Shown here piece by piece: positions 23,236 through 32,028 of a DNA stretch of 64,000 nt. The notes beneath the pieces are model-generated. The model saw nothing but the letters and a program-made list of their open reading frames with translations, made no database searches and was not told where the DNA came from. The stretch covers positions 62,001 through 126,000 of the forward strand of contig NW_023367362.1 in assembly GCF_902167145.1 (NCBI RefSeq). The letters are read 5' to 3'. A program made the translations under genes and the position numbers. Each line of letters begins with the position of its first letter. Positions within the stretch are counted from its first letter, which is position 1. The DNA comes from Zea mays (lineage: Eukaryota > Streptophyta > Magnoliopsida > Poales > Poaceae).

Positions 23236-23880
23236 ATGGCGCCCAAGAGGAAGACTGCGAACTCGTCTGCCGCAGTGATCCCCGCCATCGACCCCAACAG
23301 TCAGTTACCCTTCGCAGGTAACCATATGTCTGTAATTTCTGAAGCTGAGCTTCTCCGCCTTGTCTCCATCGGGGTTCTCCCTCCACGGGAACTCTGTTCT
23401 TGGCGGGCTTGCCACGGGACTACTGTCCCAACCAAAGATAGCCACGAGTCAGTGGTTTACACTCCTTTCCTTCTTCGCGGCCTCGGCCTTCCCATATCTC
23501 CTTTTTTCCGAGGCATCCTTGATTTTTATCACATCAACCTGACTCACTTGAACCCTAACTCCATTCTCCAAATCTCTATTTTCGTTCACCTTTGCGAAGC
23601 TTATCTTGGCGTGCTGCCGCATTTTGGCTTATGGAAGTATCTATATCACTGCCGTCCTGGGATGGCCGGGGGGCAACATCAGTTGGTCGGAGGTGCCAGT
23701 TTAGAGATGCGCCGTGGGCGGAAGACCGAGTATCTCGAGATACCCCTCAAAGACAGCATTAAAGGTTGGCGTCTGGAGTGGTTTATAATGGATAATTATG
23801 GAAATTCTCTCCCTTCCCGCTCAGGAAGACAGCCGGACGTTCGTACTCCGAGTTGGACTGAGTCTCCCACGGACCAATAA
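23236..23880 (+). CDS. Antisense gene, exon 1 first part: putative gypsy-type transposon domain
   Basis: 214 codons from an ATG in good context (AAGATGG). Residues 75-140 (PFLLRGLGLPISPF through LTHLNPNSI, FVHLCEAYLG and PHFGLWKYLY) match my memory of the plant 'Putative gypsy type transposon' family (Pfam Transposase_28). That family is found in grass Tat-type elements; despite the name no transposase activity is shown. The frame ends at TAA (23878-23880) after TESPTDQ and continues in the same frame at 23881 with VVEAGVLLTEVGLL, so this stop looks like a mutation and not a true end. Confidence 0.7.
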   Translation: MAPKRKTANSSAAVIPAIDPNSQLPFAGNHMSVISEAELLRLVSIGVLPPRELCSWRACHGTTVPTKDSHESVVYTPFLLRGLGLPISPFFRGILDFYHINLTHLNPNSILQISIFVHLCEAYLGVLPHFGLWKYLYHCRPGMAGGQHQLVGGASLEMRRGRKTEYLEIPLKDSIKGWRLEWFIMDNYGNSLPSRSGRQPDVRTPSWTESPTDQ

Positions 23881-25488
23881 GTGGTCGAGGCAGGCGTGTT
23901 GCTTACTGAAGTTGGATTACTGAAAGAGAGAGGTCTGACTGCCGAAGCTGTGGTCACAGATTTTGTTTTCAAAAACATTCAGCCGCTGAAAGACAGGGCC
24001 TATCCGGCATATCTTTACCGAGGGCTGGCCGACTCAACCCGAGTTACCAATAGGAGAATTCCTTCTGTTGATTTGGTAAGCCGACTCGAAATGATCCTCA
24101 GGGGTAAACTTTCAAACGTTGGTGCTCCAGTGGCATACTCGGCTTGGAACCTACCTTCTCCCAAAGCTTTCACCCTTTTTGTGTCCAATCCGCCCGTGAC
24201 AGATAGCAATTTGGGTCTTAGAGTGCGACCCTCTGCTGAAGAGGTCCGTTCCTTAGTTGCTTCGCTCGGGGAGATACCTGATGATGAACGGCAGATTTAT
24301 TTTGAAGTGCCCCTGAACCCTAGTGATGCAGACATAAATGACATGCTCGATCTGCTAGCTGAGGATTCATCTGATACTGCTCCTGATGGTACATTGGCAG
24401 TGGTGCCCCTTCCAGAGGTTGACGCGACCTTGGATGTCTCGAAACCTGTCAATACTCGCCCGAGGCGTCCTAGCCGAACCAGTCAGCCCGAGCCTTCTGC
24501 TGATGAGCAGAAGAAGAAAAGAAGACGCCTCCGGCGAGTGTCCAGCTTTGACGAGGATGCCAGTACCTTGGCTCCTGCTGCCGAAGAAGTGACTGCAACG
24601 GGCCTTGCTGACATTGATCCCAATGGGTGTGCTCCGCCTGCTGCTGACCCCAATGAGGATGCTGTTTGTGCTGTTGCTGTGGAAGATGAGGAGGAAGAGA
24701 ATGAAACTCCATTAACTAGGAAAAACAGTCGGCAGTTCGTCGCTAGCGGTGGTAGTAGTGGGGTTCCTTCTCCTGCCTTGTCTGCTCTTATTGGTCTGCA
24801 AGAACTGTCCATGGCCAATTTTGATCAAGCTCTAGAGGATATGGTCCCTGAGAACTTGTTGCTGGAACCCGCAGATGCTGATGCAACAGAAACTTGTGCA
24901 GCCGTGGCAGATGCTGGGTTGAGGTCATCCCGTGCCTCGTCGACCTTAGAGCATGATCTCGAGGGTCGGGATGCTGACCTGGATCGCCCTGATCCTATGG
25001 AAGTAGCTGAAGGCCCGTCAACCTTAGAGGTGGTCACGGCAGAGAGCTTGGATCCCTTGAATAGCGCTGACATGTGCCCAGCCCCCGAGGGTGTCACCGG
25101 GGAGGACTCAGCTCGGGTGAGGAGTGTAGGCCACTACCCAGCCCCCGAGGGTGTTGCCGGGGGTGACCCGGCTCGAGTGGGCAGTGCCAACCTTGACCCA
25201 GCCCCTGAGGGTGTCCGAGCGAGGTCTCCCTCCTGCACTTCCATGGATGTTCATGTGGGTTCACCTCCACACTCTGGCGGCATGATGGTGGCTCAAACTC
25301 CGGATCAGGGGGTCGCTTTAGAGGGCAGCATCCCCACTGGTCTGGCGTTAAGCCCTGCTGAATGTACTGAGCTCGTTCCTGCTGGTCTGCTGCAAGCTAC
25401 TTCGAGCGGTGGTCTGGCACCTGGTCATCAGCTGATTTCTCCTGACTTGGGGATCCCTTCCCTTTTTTCCAACCTCCAGGTGCTGTGA
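23881..25488 (+). CDS. Antisense gene, exon 1 second part: conserved block plus acidic, Pro/Ser-rich region
   Basis: In frame with the preceding ORF. The first ~110 codons (FKNIQPLKDRAYPAYLYRG, SRLEMILRG, GAPVAYSAWNLPSP) look like the continued conserved domain. Then follow a basic KKKRRRLRR motif at about residues 212-220 and a long disordered acidic region. At 25077, 25137 and 25197 a 60-bp unit is repeated three times, giving PAPEGV motifs 20 residues apart. The exon probably ends at 25479 (CTCCAG followed by GTGCTG), because the frame hits TGA at 25486-25488 and the coding sense resumes at 25556 after TTATCAG. Confidence 0.65.
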   Translation: MVEAGVLLTEVGLLKERGLTAEAVVTDFVFKNIQPLKDRAYPAYLYRGLADSTRVTNRRIPSVDLVSRLEMILRGKLSNVGAPVAYSAWNLPSPKAFTLFVSNPPVTDSNLGLRVRPSAEEVRSLVASLGEIPDDERQIYFEVPLNPSDADINDMLDLLAEDSSDTAPDGTLAVVPLPEVDATLDVSKPVNTRPRRPSRTSQPEPSADEQKKKRRRLRRVSSFDEDASTLAPAAEEVTATGLADIDPNGCAPPAADPNEDAVCAVAVEDEEEENETPLTRKNSRQFVASGGSSGVPSPALSALIGLQELSMANFDQALEDMVPENLLLEPADADATETCAAVADAGLRSSRASSTLEHDLEGRDADLDRPDPMEVAEGPSTLEVVTAESLDPLNSADMCPAPEGVTGEDSARVRSVGHYPAPEGVAGGDPARVGSANLDPAPEGVRARSPSCTSMDVHVGSPPHSGGMMVAQTPDQGVALEGSIPTGLALSPAECTELVPAGLLQATSSGGLAPGHQLISPDLGIPSLFSNLQVL

Positions 25489-25555
25489 TGTGCTTTAGTT
25501 TGATCTTTATGTTGCATGAATTGTTGTCATTATGTTCATCCGCTCTTCTTATCAG

Positions 25556-25688
25556 GCTTTGGTGGATGGAATGGTCGGCCAGCTGAAGTCGCAGGGTGCT
25601 TCCATCCCGGAGGTGGCTTCATCTCTTGAGCGTTGGAATCCGGTGTTGCTTCGGGGTCGTGTATCTGAGTTGGAGGCAACTAATGCTG
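25556..25688 (+). CDS. Antisense gene, predicted exon 2
   Basis: Starts after TCTTATCAG with ALVDGMVGQLKSQG and ends before GTAAGT, a consensus donor. It is 133 nt long and leaves one base over, which is completed by exon 3. The first intron (25480-25555) is 76 bp, short but usual for grasses. Confidence 0.6.
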
Positions 25689-25774
25689 GTAAGTGTCCTT
25701 TCTTCTTCTTCTTTGTTCTTGTCCGTGGATTGTTTTACCTTCTGACCTCATTTTGTTTGAATACCTCTTGATAG

Positions 25775-25962
25775 GGATGACTCGGCGGATCACAGTTCTT
25801 GAAGAAAAACATTCCCAAGATCAAGCTGAAATGGCTCGACGATGCGCTGACTTCGAGGAGAAGTATTCTCAGAGTCAGATCGAGTTGAGTCAGGTCTCTG
25901 CGGCTTTGGATGACGCCAACGCTCTGAGTTCTTCTCTTCATGCTCAGCTTGACTCTGAGAAG
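25775..25962 (+). CDS. Antisense gene, predicted exon 3
   Basis: Begins after CTCTTGATAG with GMTRRITVLEEKHSQDQ and ends with LHAQLDSEK before GTAGCT. It is 188 nt, restoring phase 0. The heptad-like spacing of Leu, Ile and Val with many Glu, Lys and Gln predicts a coiled coil. The preceding intron (25689-25774) is T-rich with a consensus acceptor. Confidence 0.6.
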
Positions 25963-26031
25963 GTAGCTTACGAACCCGTGCTTCGCCTTATAATACTCTT
26001 GGATTCTGAATGAGTTGATTTTTGCTTGTAG

Positions 26032-26493
26032 GAAGAAAAACGCATCCTTGCTGCTTCTCGCGACAACTTGGACAGATTGTACCGAGATTCCAGCAACTCG
26101 CTGACCATCTTGGAGAGGAGCCACCGTTTTACGATGGAGGAGCTTGACAATCAGCGCCGTCAGCTGCAAGAATCCTCGGACGAAGTGGCCCGTCTTACAT
26201 AGTTGCTATCGGCAAAGGATGCCACCATCAAGGGACTCCGAGCTTCTAAGAAATCCATTGCTCAGGAGCTAGAAACTGCTCAGCAGGCTGTTAAAGTTGC
26301 TGAAGAAGCTGCTGTCACTTTCAAAGCTCAGCGCGATAAGGCCCTGGACAAGGCCATTCGGGCGGGACGAATCTTGATGAGAAGACCCGGCGTGGTTGTC
26401 CCTGAAGATATAAGAGCCGATGTGAATGCTGCCCCTGATTCCTCGAATCGCCCTTCTTCGTCAGTCGTTCCTGAGAAAGACATTGGAAAATAA
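26032..26493 (+). CDS. Antisense gene, predicted exon 4, with an internal TAG
   Basis: Begins after TTTGCTTGTAG with EEKRILAASRDN and continues the coiled coil (MEELDNQRRQLQESSDEVARLT). A TAG at 26200-26202 interrupts it, and the same frame goes on with LLSAKDATIKGLR and a long helical stretch to TAA at 26491-26493. The heptad pattern across the TAG suggests a lost Gln codon (CAG to TAG). Confidence 0.6.
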
Positions 26494-26747
26494 AGAAACA
26501 GTTCGCGTGCTTTGAGCGCGCAGTTAGCATGATCAAGTACTCGTTAGAGGTTATCGGCTTATCATTCGAATGACGTGATTACTCCCTTATTGTATCAGAA
26601 TTTATTAGTTCGCAAGTTTGTGGTAACGCTGCACGATGATTATGAAGTTTGTTTGTGGGATATGGAAATCATCCCTTGAACTGCATGAGCGCGAGTATGC
26701 TATACTGGTTTAAGCTGTCAATGACTTTTAGCCGGTAACTTCCGTTA
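26494..26747. other. Spacer downstream of the antisense gene
   Basis: No coding potential is seen. It lies between the antisense gene's stop and the 89-bp tandem array and probably contains the antisense gene's 3' untranslated region. No canonical AATAAA is present. Confidence 0.4.
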
Positions 26748-27226
26748 GTAGGGTATAGTGGTCACCCTAGGTAAAGTAAGTGTGAGCATGTTGCACCGCC
26801 TTAAGTCGTTGCCGACTTAAGTCGATTGCTCCGTTTGTAGGGCATAGTGGTCACCCCGAGTTAAGTAAGCGTGAGCATGTTGCACCGCCTTAAGTCGTTG
26901 CCGACTTAAGTCGATTGCTCCGTTTGTAGGGCATAGTGGTCACCCCGAGTTAAGTAAGCGTGAGCATGTTGCACCGCCTTAAGTCGTTGCCGACTTAAGT
27001 CGATTACTCCGTTTGTAGGGCATAGTGGTCACCCCGAGTTAAGTAAGCGTGAGCATGTTGCACCGCCTTAAGTCGTTGCCGACTTAAGTCGATTGCTCCG
27101 TTTGTAGGGCATAGTGGTCACCCCGAGTTAAGTAAGCGTGAGCTTGTTGCACCGCCTTAAGTCGTTGCTGACTTAAGTCGATTGCTCCGTTTGTAGGGCA
27201 TAGTGGTCACCCCGAGTTAAGTAAGA
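26748..27226. repeat. 89-bp tandem array with a hairpin in each unit
   Basis: Units start at GTAGGG at 26748, 26837, 26926, 27015, 27104 and 27193, exactly 89 bp apart; the sixth is partial. Five units contain the inverted repeat CTTAAGTCG / CGACTTAAG with a 4-base loop TTGC (26800, 26889, 26978, 27067, 27156). The last has one mismatch in its stem. The array lies between the 3' ends of two converging genes, the plus-strand antisense gene (ends 26493) and the minus-strand integrase (ends 27334). Confidence 0.92.
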
Positions 27227-27333
27227 ATGCAAGTCAATCATAAATGAGCCAAGTATCTTTGAAATCTCTCTTTATTGATGACGTATTTCCATTATACAGA
27301 ATACATGGTCGCTCCGGCTGTTTTGAAATACAG

Positions 27334-27567
27334 CTAGGGGTAAAACTTTCGGAGGTGCTCTATGTTCCAGGAGTTCCCAACTTCCGTGCCATCCATTTGG
27401 GTGAGGCGATATGATCCGGGACGGGTGACTTCTGCTACTATGAAAGGTCCTTCCCATAAGGGTGATAACTTGTGCCGTCCCTCCCCCGTTAGAATTCGGC
27501 GGAGGACGAGGTCTCCCATCGAAAAGAAACGTTGCCGCACAGCTTTGTCGTGGTAGCGCCTTAGAGT
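27334..27567 (-). pseudogene. Integrase C-terminal tail, cut off from pol by a TAG
   Basis: In the same frame as pol and directly after its TAG at 27568-27570. It starts TLRRYHDKAV, goes on through GDLVLRR and LSPLWEGPFIVAEV to GSYRL, and ends RKFYP followed by TAG at 27334-27336. The order GDLVLR - LWEGPF - GSYRL is the usual C-terminal module of gypsy integrases, and RKFYP is a typical end for this lineage. There is no chromodomain, as expected for Tat elements. Confidence 0.8.
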
Positions 27568-30456
27568 CTACTGGTATCGTGCTGATTGAATCACTGCATT
27601 CAGTCGTTCTTCCTCAAGTACGTCAATATCCTCCAGCCTAGTGGCTTCGGCTTCTGCTATGCTTTCGAAGATCAATCTTGGCGCCCCAAACTTGAGATCA
27701 GCAGGTAGCACTGCCTCCGACCCATAGACCATGAAGAAAGGAGTGTTTCCATGCAGGGCCCGGCTAGGTTGGGTTCTCAAGCTCCAAACAACATAAGGCA
27801 ATTCTCTTATCCATTTTCCTGCGAATTTTTCATTTTTATCAAAGACCCTTTTTCTAAGTGCCTCCAATATCATTCCGTTGGCTCGCTCAACCTGCCCGTT
27901 GGCTCTCGGATGGGCTACAGATGCATACTTGATCTGAATGCTTTTTTGCTCGTAGAAGTCAAAGAATTCTGAACTGGTGAAGTTGGATCCCAAGTCAGTG
28001 ATGATACTGTTTGGTATCCCAAATCTGAATATTATGCTTTGTATGAATTCCACGGCTTTAGCAGAGGTTAAAGAGGCAATGGGCTGGAACTCTATCCATT
28101 TAGTGAATTTGTCAATTGCCACCAATACATGGGTGTATCCTCCTTGAGCTTTCTTGAAAGGTCCAATCATATCCAATCCCCAGCATGCGAAAGGCCAAGT
28201 TACTGGTATGGTTTGTAGCTGCTGTGCTGGCATGTGCTGTTGCTTTGACAGGTATTGGCAAGCTTCGCATCTCTGAACTAACTCGGCTGCATCATTCTTC
28301 GCCGTCGGCCAATAGAATCCTGACCTGAAAACCTTCCCGACTAATGTTCTGGATGCTGCGTGTACTCCACACTGCCCTGCATGGATTTCCTCCAGAAGTT
28401 GCTTCCCGGTGGACGGGAGAACGCACTTCATGAGGACGCCTGACGCGCCCCTCCTGTATAATACCTCCCCAATGAGTGTATAGTGAGCTGATTGTCTGGC
28501 AATGCGCTCTGCCGAGTTCTTGTCATCTGGTTCTTCTTCATTCTTTATATACTTAATAATCGGTTGCCTCCAGTCATCAGAGTCTGACTCGGGTTGATCT
28601 ATGATAATGCACTCTTCTATTTGATCCGTCGAGATGCTCGGTTGGAGAATTTCTTGCACGAAGACCCCGGGCGGGACTTGAGTCCGACCGGATCCGAGCT
28701 TGGACAGTACATCAGCCGCCGTGTTCCGATCTCTTTCTATATGATGAAACTCCAGACCTTCGAATTTATCTTCTAGCTTTCGGACGGCGGCGCAGTATCT
28801 TCCCATTGAATCACTTGAACAATCCCATTCCTTGTTTATCTGACTGATGACTACCAGAGAATCTCCGTACACCATCAGTCTCTTGACACCCAGTGATATG
28901 GCGATGTTTAATCCGTGTATCAAAGCTTCATACTCGGCTGCATTGTTAGAGGCCGGGAATAGCAACTGGAGAGCATACTTGAGGTGCTCGCCTCCAGGTG
29001 CAGTGAAGAGAATTCCTGCTCCTGCTCCCTGCAGCTTCAGCGAGCCATCAAAATACATTCGCCATACTTCTGCGGTTTCTGGATTATCCGGCACTTGCTG
29101 TTCTGTCCACTCTGATACGAAATCGACCAGTGCTTGAGTTTTGATGGCAGTGCGAGGTCGGAACTCGATATCATGGGATCCCAACTCGCAAGCCCACTTG
29201 GCTATTCGGCCAATGGCTTCCTTGTTGTGAAGAATGTCCCCTATTGGAAAACCAGTAACTACTATGACTTTGTGATCGTCAAAGTAGTGGCGCAGCTTGC
29301 GGGCAGTTAGAAGTACTGCATATAATAGCTTCTGAACTTGAGGATACTTTTTCTTCGATGGGCCTAGAACCTCACTGATGAAGTAGACAGGATGTTGTAC
29401 CGGGTAGGCATGCCCTTCTTCCACTCGCTCGACTACCAACGCAGTGCTTACCACGTGAGTCGTGCAAGAGATATATAGCAGCAAATCATCAGCCAGCTGA
29501 GTCGGCGTAGCTCGCCGGGGCGGTTTCAATACTGGCGGTGTTGTCAGGAATTTCTTTAGTGCGTCTAGAGCTTCTTGTGCCTCTGAAGTCCATTGAAACT
29601 TATCCACCTTCTTCAGCAGTTTATAAAATGGCAGACCTTTTTCTCCCAGACTGGATATGAATCTGCTCAGGGCTGCCATACATCCAGTGAGTCGCTGAAC
29701 CTTCTTTTGCGATCGAGGAGCTTCCATCTTCATGATAGCTTCAATCTTATCTGGATTAGCTTCAATTCCCCGGTGGCTGACAATAAATCCGAGTAACTTT
29801 CCTGCTGGTACCCCGAAGACGCATTTCTCAGGATTGAGCTTCCATCTATATCTTCTCAGGCTGTTGAAAACCAGCTGTAAGTCTTCGATGAAGTTTTCCG
29901 GATTCTCCGTTTTAATCACCACGTCGTCTACGTAAGCCTCCACACGCTTGCCCCAGTGATCGGCTAAGCATGTTTGAATAGCTCTCTGATAAGTCGCTCC
30001 AGCGTTTTTGAGGCCGAACGGCATGGAGGTATAACAGAAAGCACCAAACGGGGTGATGAACGCCGTTTTTTCCTCGTCTTCTTTTGCCAAACTAATCTGA
30101 TGATACCCGGAATAGCAATCTAAGAAAGACAGCATCGAACATCCAGCGGTGCAATCCACCACCTGATCTATCCTCGGGAGCCCGAAGGGATCCTTCGGAC
30201 AGTGTTTGTTGAGATCAGTATAGTCGACGCACATGCGCCAATCCACTTTATTCTTTTTGAGTACAAGAACAGGGTTGGCTAACCACTCGGGGTGTAATAC
30301 TTCTCTAATAAATCCGGCCGCGACCAAGCGGGCTAACTCGGCACGAATGGCCTCTCTCTTGTCGGGCGTGAAACGACGCAGCTTTTGTCGGATCGGCCTC
30401 GCCTGAGGATAGACTTTCAATTTGTGCTCGGCCAACTCCCTCTGGACTCCCGGCAT
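27568..30456 (-). CDS. pol: Pol: reverse transcriptase, two RNase H domains, integrase core
   Basis: 962 codons; the frame is open upstream to 30519 (ESALVQFLQDNQDVFAW before the first Met). Residues ~40-230 are reverse transcriptase with YVDD at 175-178. Residues ~325-450 are an RT-linked RNase H whose usual first acidic site reads LLLYISCT, so it is degenerate. Residues ~463-590 are a second, archaeal-type RNase H with D470, E508, D532 and D582 all present. The integrase zinc region has H692, H699, C730 and C733; its catalytic triad is D762, D821 and E857 with exactly 35 residues between the last two. D821 is followed by LG where many integrases have NG. The normal role is copying element RNA to DNA and inserting it. 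The frame ends prematurely at TAG (27568-27570) before the integrase tail, so the product would lack that module. Confidence 0.9.
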   Translation of the reverse strand: MPGVQRELAEHKLKVYPQARPIRQKLRRFTPDKREAIRAELARLVAAGFIREVLHPEWLANPVLVLKKNKVDWRMCVDYTDLNKHCPKDPFGLPRIDQVVDCTAGCSMLSFLDCYSGYHQISLAKEDEEKTAFITPFGAFCYTSMPFGLKNAGATYQRAIQTCLADHWGKRVEAYVDDVVIKTENPENFIEDLQLVFNSLRRYRWKLNPEKCVFGVPAGKLLGFIVSHRGIEANPDKIEAIMKMEAPRSQKKVQRLTGCMAALSRFISSLGEKGLPFYKLLKKVDKFQWTSEAQEALDALKKFLTTPPVLKPPRRATPTQLADDLLLYISCTTHVVSTALVVERVEEGHAYPVQHPVYFISEVLGPSKKKYPQVQKLLYAVLLTARKLRHYFDDHKVIVVTGFPIGDILHNKEAIGRIAKWACELGSHDIEFRPRTAIKTQALVDFVSEWTEQQVPDNPETAEVWRMYFDGSLKLQGAGAGILFTAPGGEHLKYALQLLFPASNNAAEYEALIHGLNIAISLGVKRLMVYGDSLVVISQINKEWDCSSDSMGRYCAAVRKLEDKFEGLEFHHIERDRNTAADVLSKLGSGRTQVPPGVFVQEILQPSISTDQIEECIIIDQPESDSDDWRQPIIKYIKNEEEPDDKNSAERIARQSAHYTLIGEVLYRRGASGVLMKCVLPSTGKQLLEEIHAGQCGVHAASRTLVGKVFRSGFYWPTAKNDAAELVQRCEACQYLSKQQHMPAQQLQTIPVTWPFACWGLDMIGPFKKAQGGYTHVLVAIDKFTKWIEFQPIASLTSAKAVEFIQSIIFRFGIPNSIITDLGSNFTSSEFFDFYEQKSIQIKYASVAHPRANGQVERANGMILEALRKRVFDKNEKFAGKWIRELPYVVWSLRTQPSRALHGNTPFFMVYGSEAVLPADLKFGAPRLIFESIAEAEATRLEDIDVLEEERLNAVIQSARYQ

Positions 30457-30519
30457 ATCCGCAGGTTGCCATGCGAATACGTCTTGGTTATCTTGCAGGA
30501 ACTGGACGAGCGCGCTTTC

Positions 30520-31857
30520 CTATTTGTCATTTAAACTGGAGCTGATGATGGCCGCCTTGCGCTCATCAGCAAACCCCAAGTTGATCCGCTTGGTGTCTTC
30601 AGTCGGCCGCATAGAGGTCGCGGCCTGAGCTTCATTTGCCGGCACGGCGAGGTCTTCTTCAGGCGTAGAGTTTGCCGGTGTAGAAGGAACCGTTGACGGC
30701 TTGGTGGTGAGGGCAGCTTGGATGGCCACTCGGAAACATTCTGCGGCGCCTTGGAAGTCGGCGCGTACAGTTATGATTCCTTGCGGTCCTGGCATCTTCA
30801 GTATCATGTACGTATAGTGTGGGATGGCCATGAATTTGGCCAGCCCCGGCCTCCCGATGATGGCGTTGTACCCGCAGTCGAAGTTTGCCACCTCGAACCT
30901 CATGAACTCGGTTCTGTAGTTATCCGGAGTCCCGAAGGTGACCGGCATGTAGATGTGGCCCAGCGGGTATTCCCCTTCCGTCGGCACGATGCCGAAGAAA
31001 GGAGTGTCTGACTCGTGGAGCTCTTTGAGGTGAACTCCCAAGCCTTGGAGCGTATGGGGGAAGGTGACGTTGATGCTGCTCCCCCCGTCCACTAGCACCT
31101 TCTTCACCCGGCTCTCTCGGATCACCGGATCGACGAGGAGCGGGTATTTGCCCGGGTGGTCGAAGTTGAGCCATTGATCCTCCCGAGTGAACGTGATTGG
31201 GTGCTCCGACCACCGGTACGGGGCGGGAGGGCCGGTGGTCGCCACCAGTATCTGGCGGTCGTTGAGCTTTTGTTGTCTCTTGTTCTCCTGCGACCCATGT
31301 CCGCCGAAGATGACGTTAACCTCCCTGTCAACGCGCGGGAAAGCTCCTCCTCCCCCCTCCTCCGGCGGATCGGGTTGTCGTGGTTCATCCGGTCCTCCCC
31401 TCGGCGGAGGAGGCGGTAGAGGTTGGAAGGGTCGGCCATGCCCGACGGAGTGCTTGAAATCCCGGCAGTTGCGGAGAGTGTGGCGCATGTCCTTGTGGTA
31501 CGGGCACTGGGCGTCGAGGATGTCGTCCAGCGTGCGTTCGCCTCCACGAGGTCCTCCTCGGGCGCGAGAGGCGGGTGGTCCGGCGGCGTGTACCTCTTCG
31601 CGAGGCCTCTTCTCCCAGCGCTTGTCGGGCGGCTGGTTCGTGTCGCGTCGTGGTGCTGCCGGTGCGGGCTTTGCTCCTCCGATGAGGTCCTGGGCCCGCT
31701 CGTCAGCGGTGATGTAGAGGTCGGCTTCCCGGAATAGCTCCTCGGAGGTAGTCGGCGCCTTTTGCAGTATGGCTCGGACGAAAGCCGAGTCGTTAGATCC
31801 TCTGTAGAAGTCCTCGATCACGGCCGCCTCCGTGACCTCGGGGATGCGGTTTCTCAT
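30520..31857 (-). CDS. gag: Gag C-terminal part and aspartic protease
   Basis: 445 codons from the first Met; the frame is open upstream to 32028 (WLRHLPRHCIDDWGDF...). Residues 1-60 (EAAVIEDFYRG, LYITADERA) belong to the gag capsid region. Residues 118-131 are a zinc-knuckle-like C-x2-H-x4-H-x4-C. Residues 145-170 are Pro-rich. The protease follows, with VLVDGGSSINV at 254-264; DGGSS takes the place of the usual D-[T/S]-G, as is common in this lineage. The second protease motif is AIIGRPGLA at 332-340. The frame ends at TAG (30520-30522) and continues in frame into pol, so gag-pro-pol was probably one polyprotein. Confidence 0.85.
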   Translation of the reverse strand: MRNRIPEVTEAAVIEDFYRGSNDSAFVRAILQKAPTTSEELFREADLYITADERAQDLIGGAKPAPAAPRRDTNQPPDKRWEKRPREEVHAAGPPASRARGGPRGGERTLDDILDAQCPYHKDMRHTLRNCRDFKHSVGHGRPFQPLPPPPPRGGPDEPRQPDPPEEGGGGAFPRVDREVNVIFGGHGSQENKRQQKLNDRQILVATTGPPAPYRWSEHPITFTREDQWLNFDHPGKYPLLVDPVIRESRVKKVLVDGGSSINVTFPHTLQGLGVHLKELHESDTPFFGIVPTEGEYPLGHIYMPVTFGTPDNYRTEFMRFEVANFDCGYNAIIGRPGLAKFMAIPHYTYMILKMPGPQGIITVRADFQGAAECFRVAIQAALTTKPSTVPSTPANSTPEEDLAVPANEAQAATSMRPTEDTKRINLGFADERKAAIISSSLNDK

Positions 31858-32028
31858 GGTCTGGAACCTTTTAAGGTATGACCGGAGAGTCTCATCCCCC
31901 CGGCGCTTGATGGATTTGAGGTCCCATGGTTGCGCTGGCTTGTCGGAGAGAGATTGGAAGTTGGCGGTGAAACGTCGACTGAAGTCTCCCCAGTCGTCGA
32001 TGCAGTGTCGGGGTAGATGTCGTAGCCA

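Larger units (their letters stand above)
23236..26493 (+). pseudogene. Spliced antisense gene of the retrotransposon (gypsy-type transposon family), nonsense-broken
   Basis: Four exons can be read on the plus strand: 23236-25479, 25556-25688, 25775-25962 and 26032-26493. All introns are GT...AG and the reading frame is kept (phases 0, 1, 0). The product would be roughly 1,000 codons: an N-terminal conserved domain, a long Pro/Ser/acidic middle, and a helical coiled-coil C-terminus. Two in-frame stops break it: TAA at 23878-23880 and TAG at 26200-26202. Reading resumes in frame with conserved sequence after both. The gene lies between pol and the 3' LTR, opposite to gag-pol. A CACGTG array is upstream and a hairpin array follows its 3' end. 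Its function is not known to me. Confidence 0.75.

Noticed and set aside
26748..27226. CRISPR-like array
   Set aside because: The whole 89-bp unit is repeated, with no unique spacers, and the context is a plant retrotransposon.
31122..31717. Alternative long frames over the gag/protease region on both strands
   Set aside because: These are shadows of a GC-rich gene; only the 30520-31857 frame has the zinc-knuckle and DGGSS protease motifs.
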